Shown: one piece after another, positions 24,424-37,709 of the stretch
Layout: each line of letters starts with the position of its first letter
How positions within the stretch are numbered: the first letter of the stretch is position 1
Origin: Siphlonurus alternatus
Taxonomy: Eukaryota; Arthropoda; Insecta; Ephemeroptera; Siphlonuridae
Length of the DNA stretch: 64,000 nt
Direction of reading: 5' to 3'
Assembly (NCBI GenBank): GCA_949825025.1
Contig: OX463781.1
Coordinates: 8,496,648-8,560,647 of the forward strand
The notes under the pieces: generated by a model
The model's database searches: none
The model's input: only the letters and a program-made list of their open reading frames with translations
What the model was told of the DNA's origin: nothing
Translations under genes and position numbers: made by a program

Positions 24424-27400
24424 CGTTATTCGTAGATAACACGTACTCTCTTGTTTTCTCCCACGGCAGTTGTCGGGACTCTCAGTTTTGTCGGGATATC
24501 CCGACAGCGTTTTCGCTTATTTCTGATTCTCCGTATGGAGAAGTACATAAAAAACATTATTTTAGTCAATTAAAATTTTTCCCAGTAATATACGATTAAA
24601 GTCGTTGAGAAAACGCTAATTTCGAAATCCAGGTGGCAGCACAGTCTCTCCCTCCCCCTCGTGTTTGTTTTTTTTCCCCGCAGGGGGCGCTGTGTTCGAA
24701 CTTTTGTCGGGATACTCTCTCTCGCTATGACGTCATTAATATATACCCTGCTGACATTAGATGTATTAAGCATATTGACGGGACTTCTCGGACTTAGAGT
24801 GAAAATATTGAAAGGGAGAGCATATATTCCATAAAGTTACTGCCAGGACTTTAACCCTTCTGAAATTAATTCGTGGTAGAGTTCTTAATATGATGCGAAC
24901 TTTTATCGGGATACTCTCTCTCGCTATGACGTCATTAATATATACCCTTATGACAAAATATATTGTAAGCCTATTGAGAGGACTTCTTGGACTTAGAGTG
25001 GAAATATTGAAAGGGAGAGCATATCCTCCTTACAGTTATTAACGGGCATTTTACCATTTAGAAAATAATTCTTGATAAATTTCTTTACGGGATGTTTCCA
25101 ATAAAATAAAAACGGGATACCTTTTTTGTTTAATTACGTCATAATTGCTCACTCAACTGAAAAATATAGGGAGCAGTTTCACAGAACTTCCCCCGAAAGT
25201 ATGATCTCTCATACATGTAAACGGGATACTTTATAAAATCTGTCCAAAGAAAAAGGTGGCAAGCATCAGCGCCAAAACTTACGGTTTACGAGCTTCCTTG
25301 TGCTCAATTCCTCACACGATCTTCAATAACAAGTACACTGTGAGTTCATGAATTGATTTTATAACAACACACTTAGTTTTTAGTAGGAAAATATTGTAGA
25401 TTTTCAAATATATTGAAGCTCTGACACAAAACGTAATACAATGTGGCGTCACCATTTTCTTTACCAGCATTTTCCCACAATGCATTGAGGCAACGTCGGG
25501 GAGGTAAACCTGATTATCGGTAAAGGTTTCACGCAAGCATTGCCCGGCTGAAAGAATTTGAGGGTTCGCAAGGCGTACTAAATGGCAAGGAGCTTGACCG
25601 GATTTTAAGGTCCACATACTCTGAAAATGACGTCACAAACTGCTTCGCAGCGTTAAAGGCGGGATGAGAAAAAAATACTTCACCCTCGAATAATTTCTGT
25701 GAGCAGATACACGGGATGCGGACTTCAAATATTTTAAGTTCTTCATTGGAGACCGACCTTCTGTTGATGCCGGCGATGACACGTGGATCTCCCTATGTCT
25801 TCAATTTTTCACCGCACTCCGCAACTTTTTTAAAGTTCCATTTTGGAGTCCGACCATCTGTTCACACCGGCGATTGCCTTGGCTCCTTCCGGTACATGAT
25901 TTTTATTTTCAATCCGTCTTCTCTGTGCGATGTACGACTGCTTGTCGATACCGGCAATCGCACTGGCATCTCCCGGTGTCAGCATCCTCAATCGCATTAC
26001 ATCAGCCGCTCACACGAAAGGGTGAGCAGGAATAGTGATATTCAATCTGCACACATTGTCGGGATCTAAGACTTTGAAGAAATTTCGACGAAAATAAATT
26101 CAGCGTTTAAAAAATCCCGCCACTTGTGAAATGTTTGCCGAAATGTAAAATAGGGATGTGAGCGTGAGATAACCCTCAAGAATTCTCCCAGAAGAGAAAT
26201 TCATGCACGAAGCATTGTGGGGTCTGAAGATTTGGGGTCCCGAAAAAAGACACAAGCATTTTAAGTGTTCGCTCACTTAAAATATTTGAAGCCCGCATCC
26301 CGTGTATCTACTCTCAGAAATTATTCGAGGGTGAATCATTTTTTTCTCATCCCGCCTATAGTGCTGCGAAGCAGTTTGTGACGTCATTTTAAGTGCCTGG
26401 AGTCGTTCGAGCTGGCATTAATTTACTTTGAGAAAAAATCCAGGTCCATTGACTCTGACCATACGTAGACATTGAAATCGAACATAGAAAAGTTCTTTTG
26501 ACAATCCTGTCAAACTATTCGTCAGATAATATACCCTGCGTAACCCTGAATTTTCTCAGCCGGGCAACAACTGCGAGAAACCTTTTCTATTTTTCTTTAG
26601 AGTCTTCATCCCCACAATGCTTCGTGCATGAATTTCTCTTCTGGGAGAATTCTTGAGGGTTATCTCACGCTCACATCCCTATTTTACATTTCGGCAAACA
26701 TTTCACAAGTGGCGGGATTTTTTAAACGCTGAATTTATTTTCATCGAAATTTCTTCAAAGTCTTAGATCCCGACAATGTGTGCAGATTGAATATCACTAT
26801 TCATGCTCACCCTTTCGTGTGAGTTGCTGATGTAATGCGATTAAGGATGCTGACACCGGGAGATGTCAGTGCGACTGCCGGTATCGACAAGTTGTCGTAC
26901 ATCGCACAGAGAAGACGGATTGAAAATAAAAATCATGTACCGGAAGGAGCCAAGACAATCGCCGGTGTGAACAGATGGTCGGACTCCAAAATGGAACTTT
27001 AAAAAAGTTGCGGAGTGCGGTGAAAAATTGAAGACATAGGGTGATCCACGTGTCATCGCCGGCATCAACAGAGGGTCGGTCTCCAATGCAGAACATAAAA
27101 TATTTGAAGTCTGCATCCCGTGTATCTGCTCACAGAAATTATTCGAGGGTGAAGTATTTTTTTCTCATCCCGCCTTTAACGCTGCGAATCAGTTTGTGAC
27201 GTCATTTTCAGAGTATGTGGACCTTAAAATCCGGTCAAGCTTCTTGCCATTTAGTACGCCTTGCGAACCCTCAAATTCTTTCAGCCGGGCAATGCTTGCG
27301 TGAAACCTTTACCGATAATCAGGTTTACCTCCCCGACGTTGCCTCAATGCATTGTGGGAAAATGCTGGTAAAGAAAATGGTGACGCCACATTGTATTACG

Positions 27401-28490
27401 TTTTGTGTCAGAGCTTCAATATATTTGAAAATCTACAATATTTTCCTACTAAAAACTAAGTGTGTTGTTATAAAATCAATTCATGAACTCACAGTGTACT
27501 TGTTATTGAAGATCGTGTGAGGAATTGAGCACAAGGAAGCTCTTAAACCGTAAGTTTTAATGCTGTTTGCCACCTTTTTCTTTGGACAGATGTTATAAAC
27601 TATCCCGTTTATATGTATGTGAGATCATAGTTTCAAGGGGAATGCAATGGAAGCAAGTACTGTGAAACTGCTCCCTTCGTTTTTTCAGTAGGGTTAGCAA
27701 TTATGATGTCAATAAACAAAAAAGGGAATCCCGTGTTTATTCTTTTGGTATCATCCTGTAAAGAAATCTATGACAAAATAGTTTCTGAAGTGTACAAGTC
27801 CTGGCAATAATTATGCGTGATGATTGCTCTCCCTTTCAATGTTTTCTTTCAAAGTGGAAACATTCCCTCCAATATGCTTAATAAATCTTATCTTATGAGG
27901 GCTAGTCTGAAATAACAGGAATCTGTCAGGAACCATATATATGCCCATTGCTTAATTTTGACTAGAAGTAACTATCTCGGACGTCAGTGAGTAGTTATGT
28001 CCTGACAATATGCTCAGTAAATGAAGAGTTAAGATGTCGGACTTAATAAAAACGAAATTTCTTTTAAATCCCGCTTATATGCACGTGAAATGTTATATTG
28101 AAGAGGAAACTATCTGTGACGTCATTACTGACAGCTTCATTAAGTCACACAAAGGTCCCGACAATGATGAGGGTAACGTCAGTGTGACCACGTGACATAT
28201 CACGTGATATCCCGATAATCACCATTTTTGGAAGGGTTAAAGTGTCAGTTGTGACGTCACTTCCCCCTTCCCGACAACATCAAATCCCGTCAGTATGCTT
28301 CCCACAAACAAAACTTTGACCTCCAATATCTCGGAAACTACAGGTACGAAAATTACAAATAATTTTGTGGGTTCGTTTGCCCCCCTAATGAAGCAATTAA
28401 GCTCAATTAGATTCAATTTGGACATGGTCAATTTTATTGACTGACAATAATACTCTCATCCTGCGCCTGGTTATCTACGAAAACGGGTAC

Positions 28491-28491
<1 letters not shown>
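24421..28491. mobile_element. 4.1-kb palindromic element inserted in an (AG)n tract
   Basis: The ends share a 12-bp inverted repeat: TTCGTAGATAAC at 24429-24440 and its complement at 28470-28481. Each lies 8-10 bp from an AG array. Inside, 25142-26226 and about 26610-27700 are inverted copies centred near 26416. The best-kept part is 25312-25617 against 27215-27520, whose 101-codon translations differ at one residue. The module 27093-27365 has a further diverged copy at 26265-26630, and the left arm holds a 199-bp tandem duplication (24696-24894, then 24895 to about 25085). CGGGAT and TGACGTCA motifs recur throughout. No transposase was found. It is probably a composite non-autonomous foldback transposon. 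Confidence 0.7.
24696..25085. repeat. Tandem duplication inside the 4.1-kb element
   Basis: Two diverged ~199-bp units in direct order. Each carries CGAACTTTT, GGGATACTCTCTCTCGC, TGACGTCATTAATATATACC and ATTGAAAGGGAGAGCATAT. The right arm has a single inverted counterpart near 27825-27905, so the duplication arose in one arm only. Confidence 0.75.

Positions 28492-28568
<77 letters not shown>
28492..28568 (+). repeat. (AG)n microsatellite, right of the 4.1-kb element
   Basis: 77 bp of uninterrupted AG directly abutting the element's right end, same strand sense as the left tract. Confidence 0.97.
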
Positions 28569-28570
<2 letters not shown>

Positions 28571-28626
28571 TTATTATAGTGTTTATGACTGAAGGAGGTA
28601 TATAATATAGAAGGTATATGGAAGGG

Positions 28627-28796
28627 CTAAATTTCCGCTTCCTGCCGGGTCACAAGCGGCGTCAGATCGATATCGCTACCAATGCTCTCACACAGTTTTG
28701 GGTCAGCCTTCGAGAAGCTAGCACGAGGGACATAGCACAAGTCTGGTGCGAGTGATTCACAGCATTTCCTTCCTCGGAACAAATTTTTATGTCTAC
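28627..28796 (-). CDS. Candidate terminal exon of an unknown gene
   Basis: On the minus strand an open frame ends with TAG at 28627-28629 and is open back to 28869. It has about 50% GC and coding-like, varied third positions in an AT-rich setting. The pyrimidine-rich tract 28797-28815 ending in AG could be a splice acceptor, which would start the exon at 28796. There is no ATG in the frame, so it would be an internal-to-last exon. The peptide contains four cysteines (KCCESLAPDLCY, KLCESIGS) and ends TRQEAEI. I do not recognise the family. It lies 60 bp outside the AG array that flanks the 4.1-kb palindromic element. It could be a retroelement fragment or a chance GC pocket. Confidence 0.25.
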
Positions 28797-29419
28797 CTTT
28801 TTTGCACAAAGCAGAAAAGTGAGTTTGAGTAAATAAAAATATTTCTGTCCAACTGTTGCTGTGAATTTGTCAATATTCATGGCATGTGTTTACTAATTAA
28901 AATACAGAACTTTGGTATTAGACATTCTACTACTTTCGTACTTTTAGAGAAGTACATCATATATTATATATACATCGCTAGCTTTATATTTTATATTGAT
29001 TATAACGTTGGGCATACCGTAATAAGAGGTAAAATTGCATACTCCTATTGTTGATAAAGGAGCCATATTGTTCTTCATGGAACTCAACAGAGCATGTCAA
29101 CATATATGTTAAGAGTAGATTTTTACAGATCGTAAAGAATTTTATAGTTTTAAAGCAGCGTTTTGATCCTTATTTCGGACGATTTTACAATACTTTTGTA
29201 ATTTAAAGCAATTGAAGCATCGATTTGTAAATATTGTATTCATTTTTAACGTTAGAAAGCATAATTACGCTATGTTATAATTTATATTAATGTAAGAAAT
29301 TACTAGAAAAAAAAAAGAAATTCGAAATTTTTTAAATACTTAATGTACCCACCCTGCATCTTTCTGTTAAATATTAAAAATCATAACAGTTACATAGAAT
29401 ATATAGTTTGTTTCCTGTA

Positions 29420-29492
29420 CTTCCGCCATCAAGTCAGTTTCAATTAATTTCTTATCTTTTTCCCTCTGCTCGAGCTTAAAGCTCATAGAGGT
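29420..29492 (-). repeat. Dispersed repeat R, copy 3 (5' fragment)
   Basis: On the minus strand: CTCTATGAGCTTTAAGCTCG, AGATAAGAAATT and GATGGCGGAAG match the first half of copy 1. Confidence 0.5.
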
Positions 29493-31081
29493 CAAAACTA
29501 TAAAATTGTAATTTTCTAAAATTGTATTATGTATTCTATAATAATGAATAAAAAAAAATAAAAAAAAGTTGTATATTCAATAAAAAGTACAGAGTTATTT
29601 TTAATATAAACAATTTATTCACAACAAAAATACCAACCACTTAATAAATAATGTATATTGAGTCTTCAAACGATGCAAATATTACATTATTTATTAATAA
29701 AAGTGAAGAAGTTTGAGAAGATTATTAAATTTCAGAATCAGTCACTGACCTTCGAAAAAGTCGTATTACACTGCAGGTATAAAGCAGGCAAATAATTTAC
29801 GCTTATGATTAACATCCTTGGATGTATTCAATAAATAAGGTGGATAAAGACCGACTCTCATTCTCGTTGAATGAATTCTATTGTTCACAAAGCAGAACCA
29901 AACTTTGGGGTCTCTGTGTGTTGAGCGTCTGAATGCCTTGTAGCTTAAAGGCTACCAGATTAACATATCCGACAGACTTGTTACATAAACATTTTTTTTT
30001 TTTTTACTGGGCTGAAAAAATCTCAAGCAAAAGGAACTTCTACCATTATTAATTTGCGTGCTTCTAAGTTAATAGTAAGACAGGCTTTCTTAATTTTAAT
30101 GAAGTAAAAAAATTAGAAGACAATGAACTAAATAAATCTAGAATTATTCAAAAGTAAGTAAGATCTTGGGGTTACCTTAAATAGATGGAAAAATAAGTAA
30201 AAAAGATGCTGCGGTAATATTATAAAGCTATTATTGACTAATTACGTATAATATTACAGATAAAAATATAGCTCTCTCTTTCTCTTTTTACGATTTTAAA
30301 ACAAATTATGCATGTTGGTATAATATAACTTATAACGTACGAAGAGCATTTATTATTTTGTAACGAACATTTAAAAAAGTTACGTGCATGACATAATTAA
30401 AAAATAATATTTGCAAGCTCTTGTTTTAGCAATATTTTACTATGCCCAAGAAAAAATATTTACCATCCAAGAAAAAATTTAATGTGAGGTTAAGCCAACA
30501 ATTGATGTAGCCCTACTATGATATCAGCAGCGTGATGTTTACTACCCTAGAGCAACATTAATTTTGTATAGGATGTACCAATATTGGTCGAACACAAAAT
30601 TAAACCCTGCAAACAGTGAAAAAAAAATATTAAAAAAAATACATGCAGGTACTAAAAAAACGCTAAATTTATACATCACACAATTAAAACTTTTTATTAA
30701 CTTTATTGCAATGTATCAACAATTTATTATTGAAGGTGGTGATGAAATTTTACTTATTAACTGAATATTGACGGTAATTGTTTTACGATTTTAAGTTTTT
30801 TTTATTATTATTTATTGAAAGGTACAATTCTTTTATGATTTGAATGACAATTTTCTGCTTTCTATGCGATTTTACACTAACACTTAAATTATTAAAAAAA
30901 TAAATAAATAAATATAATATAGCTATAACATTACAATATATAAAAAAAAACGTTATTTCTATTTACAACAGAGTGTTAAATATTATGAAATATAAGTTTT
31001 ACTGCACACTTTGGATATTATAGCCAAGATTTTTAAGGTTATTTAAAAATATTAGATATAGTTAATGGGAAAAAAAAGAAC

Positions 31082-31193
31082 GTTCGTAAACCCTGCTTGA
31101 TGTACACCTGGAGTACGTACACTTTCTTACAGAGGGTGGGGTAGGAAGTACATCTGACGTCACGTCCTTTGTTCGTAAACTTTGAGTACACCA
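31082..31193 (+). repeat. Diverged direct repeat pair, 89-bp period
   Basis: GTTCGTAAAC followed by GTACACC occurs at 31082 and again at 31171, separated by a GC-richer stretch with TGACGTCA. Confidence 0.6.
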
Positions 31194-31346
31194 GTATTTG
31201 CGAAACGATATATTGTTCTTCTTTTATCGTATAATTAAAATCACATATTATAGATTTTAATTATAAATATAATTAAAGCAGAACTTTATTTTGGCAGCAA
31301 TGACCATGCATGTATATATAAATAATGGCAAACATAACAGCATTTG

Positions 31347-31349
<3 letters not shown>

Positions 31350-31412
<63 letters not shown>
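31350..31412 (+). repeat. (TC)n microsatellite
   Basis: 63 bp uninterrupted. Confidence 0.97.
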
Positions 31413-31415
<3 letters not shown>

Positions 31416-33312
31416 TCAGGTATTTGTATACTGTAGATTACTATCGATAATCGATGATCGAATAAGCGATTCGACAAATCGATAGTCGCCACAGAACTGC
31501 ATGAAAAAAAATATGTTGCGTTTCTATCTATAGTACATGGGTGCATGGTCATATAATTACGACTTTTTCTCAGAAATGAATCAAGAAGAATGCGTTACTA
31601 TCTTTTAATGACGACTTTTTAAGTTTGGGGTGTGGCACTAAGTTTTAATTTATAACATGGTAATAAACATTTACTGACAGAATTTGATTTTTATATGATA
31701 TGGTTATAGTGGTAAGTGAATTAAATTGATATTCATCTATAAAAAAATTTAAGTGTTTTTCAAAATTGCTTCTACATAGTCAATCATTTTGAAAGACATT
31801 GGGAATATTAATACAGAATAGCGTGATAATGGCTTTAGTAAATTGTGGTGATGCTAGAAAGAAAGAAAACGGGTGTTAATTAAAAATCAATATTCAAAAC
31901 TTGGTACATAACGAATATTATAATTATGACAACCAATAGCTTACCATTAATAATGTTATAGAAAATAAAAGGAAGTAAATATATTAATATTTGCTAAAAA
32001 ATAGGAAAACTTATTCGGTTACGTTTTTTTTTTTTTATAAATTATTAAGCACACGTATGCGGCATGGTGTTTGAAAGTTTTACTAGCCTTTTTGTTATAG
32101 TTATTTAACATCATTAATAATTATAATATTATTTGCCATTACAAAATAATTTGTTCCTCCACTTGCAAATTACGAGACAATTTCTTGGACGTGTCAACAT
32201 TAAATTTTCAATCCAGGTCATCCACGTGTCGAGTTTGGAGCCACTTCGGTTTACGAGTTTGTCATGAAATTTGGACAGCTTATCCATGCATAAACCGACA
32301 ACTCATTTTCCTCTTCAATGTTGATCTTATCGGATTACAGCCAGTCAGTAGGTGGTTTGACAATGATGAATATCTCTGACTTTTAACAAATCTCCCTCCG
32401 ATTAAAAATTGTCAGTCCATGCAATTCTCAGAATATTTACGCGGAGAGATTTTGATTTGTAAAAGATAATCTTGATATTTTATTTCTAATTTAGAAGCAA
32501 AGTAATTTCCACAGAATCCGCCTTTTCAAATCACTTCCAAGAAAATTCTGAATAAATTTCAAAAAGATCAATATTTTGTGCATGCTTTTTTTATATTTTA
32601 TTTTGTCACAAGACACCACTCCAGAAAGTTTCAAATTTCTGATTTCGGATGTCTTATTTCATATATTAAAAAATTTACCACTTAATTTATTAATTTTTTA
32701 CAGTTGTAAAATTCTCATTCAATGGATTCCAGATAAAATTATTATCATTGAAGAAGATTTTATTTTTTTAAATAATATTTTTTATAAATTAAACTCAGTT
32801 AAAATTTTAAACCATACAACGTAAACAAAAATATAAAATGCAGCATAATTATTTACTACCGTTTTTTTTTCTATTAGCTTTAATATAATAATAATTGTTT
32901 ATTGAGTTAGTAAAAACATAATAGCTGAGAGTGGAGGAAAAAATATTAAACAAAACCTAATTGGTGAATGGGAAAGGCAAAAGCCTAATACACAAAATGC
33001 GTGCATTCATCCATATTTACATTATTATTATTACACATTATTTGATATTATTAGTTATTAGTATGGAACTATCCATTACAAGTAATAACAATAAAAATAT
33101 ATTATTATGAAAAATAATGTAAAAAAATTTTTACAAAAACAAAATTCCTATTTACTTTTTTTTCTACGTGTAATTAATATGAGAGGAAGTATTTGTAATG
33201 CGAAATACCAGACTAAGCACGGCGTTCGCTGCTTATTGCACACTGTTGTACATCAGACATAACATTACTGAAACGTTCGTGGCAAAGGAATTCATGTCAT
33301 CATACATTTATT

Positions 33313-33446
<134 letters not shown>

Positions 33447-33995
33447 CAGTAGACTAATAGGAAACGAACTCGGCACATCATAAAAGCTAATATATCCTCC
33501 CTCCTGCATTATAAATAAACATAATAACTACAACGTTACATAACTGCTGTTGAGTTCTCAGAAAAGCTTTACACAAAATACCCAATGTTGCATAATAATT
33601 TTATAAATTTTTAAAATATGTTTAATTATAGCTTAAATTTATTTTGTGAAAAAATTTAGGAATAATGTAATGCATCAGTTTGTATAATTTGAATATTATA
33701 TATTATATAAATATATAAAATTGTAAAAGTTTGTTATACTAATACTAATAAGAGTAATAACTAATAAGTATCTTTGCAAAAACTTGTAGCAAGTAAGCGT
33801 GAAGTTGAGCTATAATAAAGCTTCCCTAGTAGTGAGGAGTGCGGTTCTGCCACGTATTTGCTTGTGAAGAGGGCGCTGCTGTCGCTCGCTGCCACGGGAT
33901 AATAAAGACCGTGAGTCGTGATGAATGTCGGCTGTGAGCACGGGACGAGAGCCCTAGATGTCTCATTTCGTTCTGCTGCCGAATAACCTGGAGTT

Positions 33996-34114
<119 letters not shown>

Positions 34115-34855
34115 CTTTCAAGTCTATTCGATCCACCAGTAAACCAAACAATTCTATGCTTCTAAGTGCTCTCCACTCTTCGCAACTTTTTAATAATACA
34201 GTTTATTAATACCATATTGATTTATCCTTAATTCAAGCACTAAAGAGATTTTAAAAATATAAGTCTCTTTTATTTGTTTACATTTGAAACATTGTAAATT
34301 TGTAAGAAGGAAATTTCATATTTTGTTTCATGACACCTAAATGAGTTATCAAGGCTCTAGCAGATGTATATATATTCGAAATTTGTTTTGCTATGGAAAA
34401 TTCATAGCAAAAATTTTACACAAAGATATAACACACGCGCCCTAAAAATAATTAAAAATTTTCATCTTCAACTCATCCTTGCTTATTTTTACGTAAAAAA
34501 GAAAAGCTCTCTCGCTGAAAATGAGGATAAAACCGATAAAATAGAACGAATATTTCCAAAATTTCAAGCTTAATAAGAAGAAAGAAGACGTAATCTCGTC
34601 TTTTTCTCTATTTTTTCTTTGAAATGGTGCAAATGTAGGGAAAAAAGACAAGTAACATTGAAAGTGAAGAAAAAAATATAACAATTATTTCTGCTGGGGA
34701 TTTGTTTAGCTTATTTACAGTATTTTGATTGCCTCTAGAATTTTAAGTAAAAATCCTGACAATTTCAAGCAAGCAGGTGAGAATTTTTCCTTTAGCGAAC
34801 AGTATTAATATTTTTTCTGTTTTGGACTGTACTTTGGACCATTAATAAAATGTAC

Positions 34856-34965
34856 AGCTGTCCGTCCTGACTCAGATTTTCCATGGTTCCCTCAGTTTCA
34901 CCTCAGTGAATGCTGGGACGCGTAACCCACCATTATTTCATTCCCTTATCCTTGAAGAAAAAGTG
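34856..34965 (-). repeat. Dispersed repeat R, copy 2
   Basis: On the minus strand: AAGGATAAGGGAATG, GGTTACGCGTCCCAGCATTC, ACTGAGGGAACCATGG and GAGTCAGGACGGACA, colinear with the copy at 4928-5080. The 5' portion is missing. Confidence 0.8.
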
Positions 34966-36130
34966 GCTCACATAAATTATAATTTAATTGTTATTTATTT
35001 GGTTTATTTTTATTTTTTTAATTATTTTTATTATTAATCAGACGTATTGATAGAGTGAATATAAACAAATTTATATAAGCTCTTTATTTTCAAATGAATA
35101 AATTAAACGTGTGTACATTCAGGTCACATGATTCACGTATACCCAACATATTGCTAGATTTTACATTTAAATTAATATTCATAATATCTTCTCATGCATA
35201 ATTTCAGTGCTAATTTTTTTTTATTATATAACATTAATTACGCTGTATCTACATCAAAGAAATTTCAAAACGTATAAGTTGTATTTTAATACTGCATGCT
35301 TTTAAAATAAAAACTCTATTAATAAATCCTGATATTTATGTTGAAACATTTTATAAAAAATATTATACAAAATTAATACATGTTTTAATATACACAGCAC
35401 ATTATTGCATGGTAATAATACTCTCATTATTTTAACTGAATACACAGAGTATATATTTTTATATAAATACTATAATTAAAAAAAAAAAAACGTATACTCA
35501 TATAATGCATGCATCATATATTTAGAATAAATTTACATTTCCAGCTCACGTTGTCACTTTTGTGTTATTCACAAAGCTTTATTGATGGTATGGATAAATA
35601 ATAATCAGTTGAATTTGCATAGGCAGAGGTGGCATAATTTTAGCACAATCAACTTTGCCTTTTGACTAAAAAATTGCAATTACCGAGAGATTTCTCTCGC
35701 AACGTGCTACTAAAAATCACCCACATGTATATCCGCTCTTCCGTGGATCAAGTTAAATCGAAATGACAAGACTCCGATGGAATCAAACTCATCGTTATTG
35801 ACAGAGTCAGCTGATCAGCTGTATAATGGATTAATGTCATATAAGTCAATGATAAGTAGGTAACTGTCTTAAACTGGGCTCAAAAAAAATGTGTTAATTC
35901 GCTGATTCAAACTGAATGAAAACTCCATACATGGCGTTAAAAGCATATTTTTTTATCATAACAATTTTATGGGTTTACTTTGTTTCACTCAATTTATGTA
36001 TAATACTAAAATACACAAGATCTTTCTCCTTGTTGTTAATTTAACTTAAAGTAAAAAAAAACAGTGGAATAAAAAAAAAATGTTTACTAGGGTTGAAATT
36101 ATAAATATTCAAAAATGTGTAATTCATAAC

Positions 36131-36250
36131 AATATTGACGAAGAAAGTTATCGAGGTTTCTCACTATAACCACGTTTATTATCATTGAAATTACCGTGGT
36201 TAGTGAGAAAGTTGGATAACTTTCTGGATAACTCTTTCGTGAATCGCCCC
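36131..36250. mobile_element. MITE family F, copy 2
   Basis: The right arm GTGGTTAGTGAGAAAGTTGG ... CTTTCGTGAATCGCCCC is well kept. The left arm TTGACGAAGAAAGTTATCG ... TCTCACTATAACCACG is diverged. Confidence 0.75.
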
Positions 36251-36351
36251 AATTTTTGTTCATAATTAAAAAAAAAAAGTGCATGGTTGTGTGTACGTAA
36301 GTCTGTTTTGTTCATATTGCTTTACAAAGTAAAGTAATGTAGAAATAATAT

Positions 36352-36485
36352 TGGGCATGATTCGCGAGTTAAAAAATAATGAAGTTTCTCAGTAACCACG
36401 GCTCCATAAGATGACGCTATATTATATATAACCACAGCTGGTGAGAAATTAGCTTATTATCTTCCCAGAAAGCTCCTTCATGTAT
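36352..36485. mobile_element. MITE family F, copy 3
   Basis: The left arm TGGGCATGATTCGCGAG ... TTTCTCAGTAACCACGG pairs with AACCACAGCTGGTGAGAAAT ... CCCAGAAAGC on the right. It lies only 102 bp from copy 2. Confidence 0.7.
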
Positions 36486-37182
36486 TCAAATTTTCAAGTT
36501 TTCTTTGTCTTACCTAATTTTGAAGATATTTAAACGGGCCTGCCTGCGAAACAAAACTTTGTAACTTTCGTGTTCATTTAGTTAACTTTTTGTTCAAAAT
36601 AAGCCGTATTGGATCTTTTAACAAATGAGAGAATAGTCTAATTATTTGAAAGGGATGTTTGTGCTAAAAAAAAAAAGGGATGGAAAGTAAAAATAAGAAT
36701 TTAATACACATGTTGGAAAAATGGGTAAGTTAAATAATCTGTTACCTCAAAATGACAATTTTATTATTTTACTAGAAATTAGCTTATATTTTAGCTCATA
36801 AAATGAATGTAAAATTAAACTGAACTACCTCTGTCTGAACTTTTTACTTGTAAGTTTATAAATTTTTAATTAATTGATTCCTCATGAAAATTTATTTTTG
36901 GAAACCATACAGAGAACATGATACTGTAACAATTGGAAGCAAAATAATTACGTACTGCAAAATAACTCTAACAATAATTTTCATTTTAAATATCAGATTT
37001 CCTATTATGCATCAGGCTCTTTTTGTTTCATGAAACTGTAACGCAAGTAAATTTATAAGGATCGTATAACTTGTTATTTAGTAATATACGTACCAAAATG
37101 CTAAATATATTATGTAAATTTTAAAACACATAATATTAAATAATTAGCTCATTAAATGCACAATTCTGAGATAATTATCATC

Positions 37183-37702
37183 ATTTACCAATTAATTAAA
37201 ATTTATTCATATTTAATTGTAAATTTATCAAATTGAATTTTGATTGTTATTTTGTGGAAAAAAATATTAGTTTTCTTTCTTTAATTATGGTAAATTGCAA
37301 ACTTCTTTCTTTCACACAGTTCATTTCTTGAAATGATCCCATCATTGTATGGTATATAATTTACATTCACGAAGCACTTTAACCCCCACTTTAGCCTTGA
37401 TTTTTATCCCTGGTGCTTAGTTAGTTAAACTTAGTTATTCTCTATATATATGGTTAGCCCCTGGTTTAGCACCAGGGATAAAAATCAAGGCTAAAGTGGG
37501 GGTTAAAGTGCTTCGTGAATGTGAATTATATACCATACAATGATGGGATCATTTCAAGAAATGAATTGTGTGAAAGAAAGAAGTTTGCAGTTTACCATAA
37601 TTAAAGAAAGAAAACTAATATTCTTTTCCACAAAATAACAATCAAAATTCAATTTGATAAATATACAATTGAATATGAATAAATTTTAATTAATTGGTAA
37701 AT
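37183..37702. repeat. 520-bp palindrome built around a MITE
   Basis: Arms 37183-37417 and 37468-37702 (235 bp each, no net indel, few mismatches) enclose a 50-bp loop. The inner ~53 bp of each arm are a MITE end (CATTCACGAAGCACTTTAAC ... TATCCCTGGTGC). The outer ~182 bp are ordinary AT-rich flanking DNA present in inverted duplicate. Confidence 0.92.
37365..37526. mobile_element. MITE family B, complete copy at the palindrome centre
   Basis: Perfect ~53-bp terminal inverted repeats beginning CATTCACGAAGCACTTTAAC with a loop containing TTATTCTCTATATATATGG. The end resembles family F (ATTCACGAA followed by TTA-x-CC), so the two may be related. Confidence 0.8.
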
Positions 37703-37709
37703 TACCAAT

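Noticed and set aside
25312..27520. Mirror-image 101- and 91-117-residue frames
   Set aside because: They mirror each other because the DNA is palindromic. Some start on alternative codons, and none resembles a transposase.
32215..32295. Exon-like segment with acceptor and a plausible peptide
   Set aside because: Only 27 codons before a stop, no recognised family, and the opposite strand is equally open.
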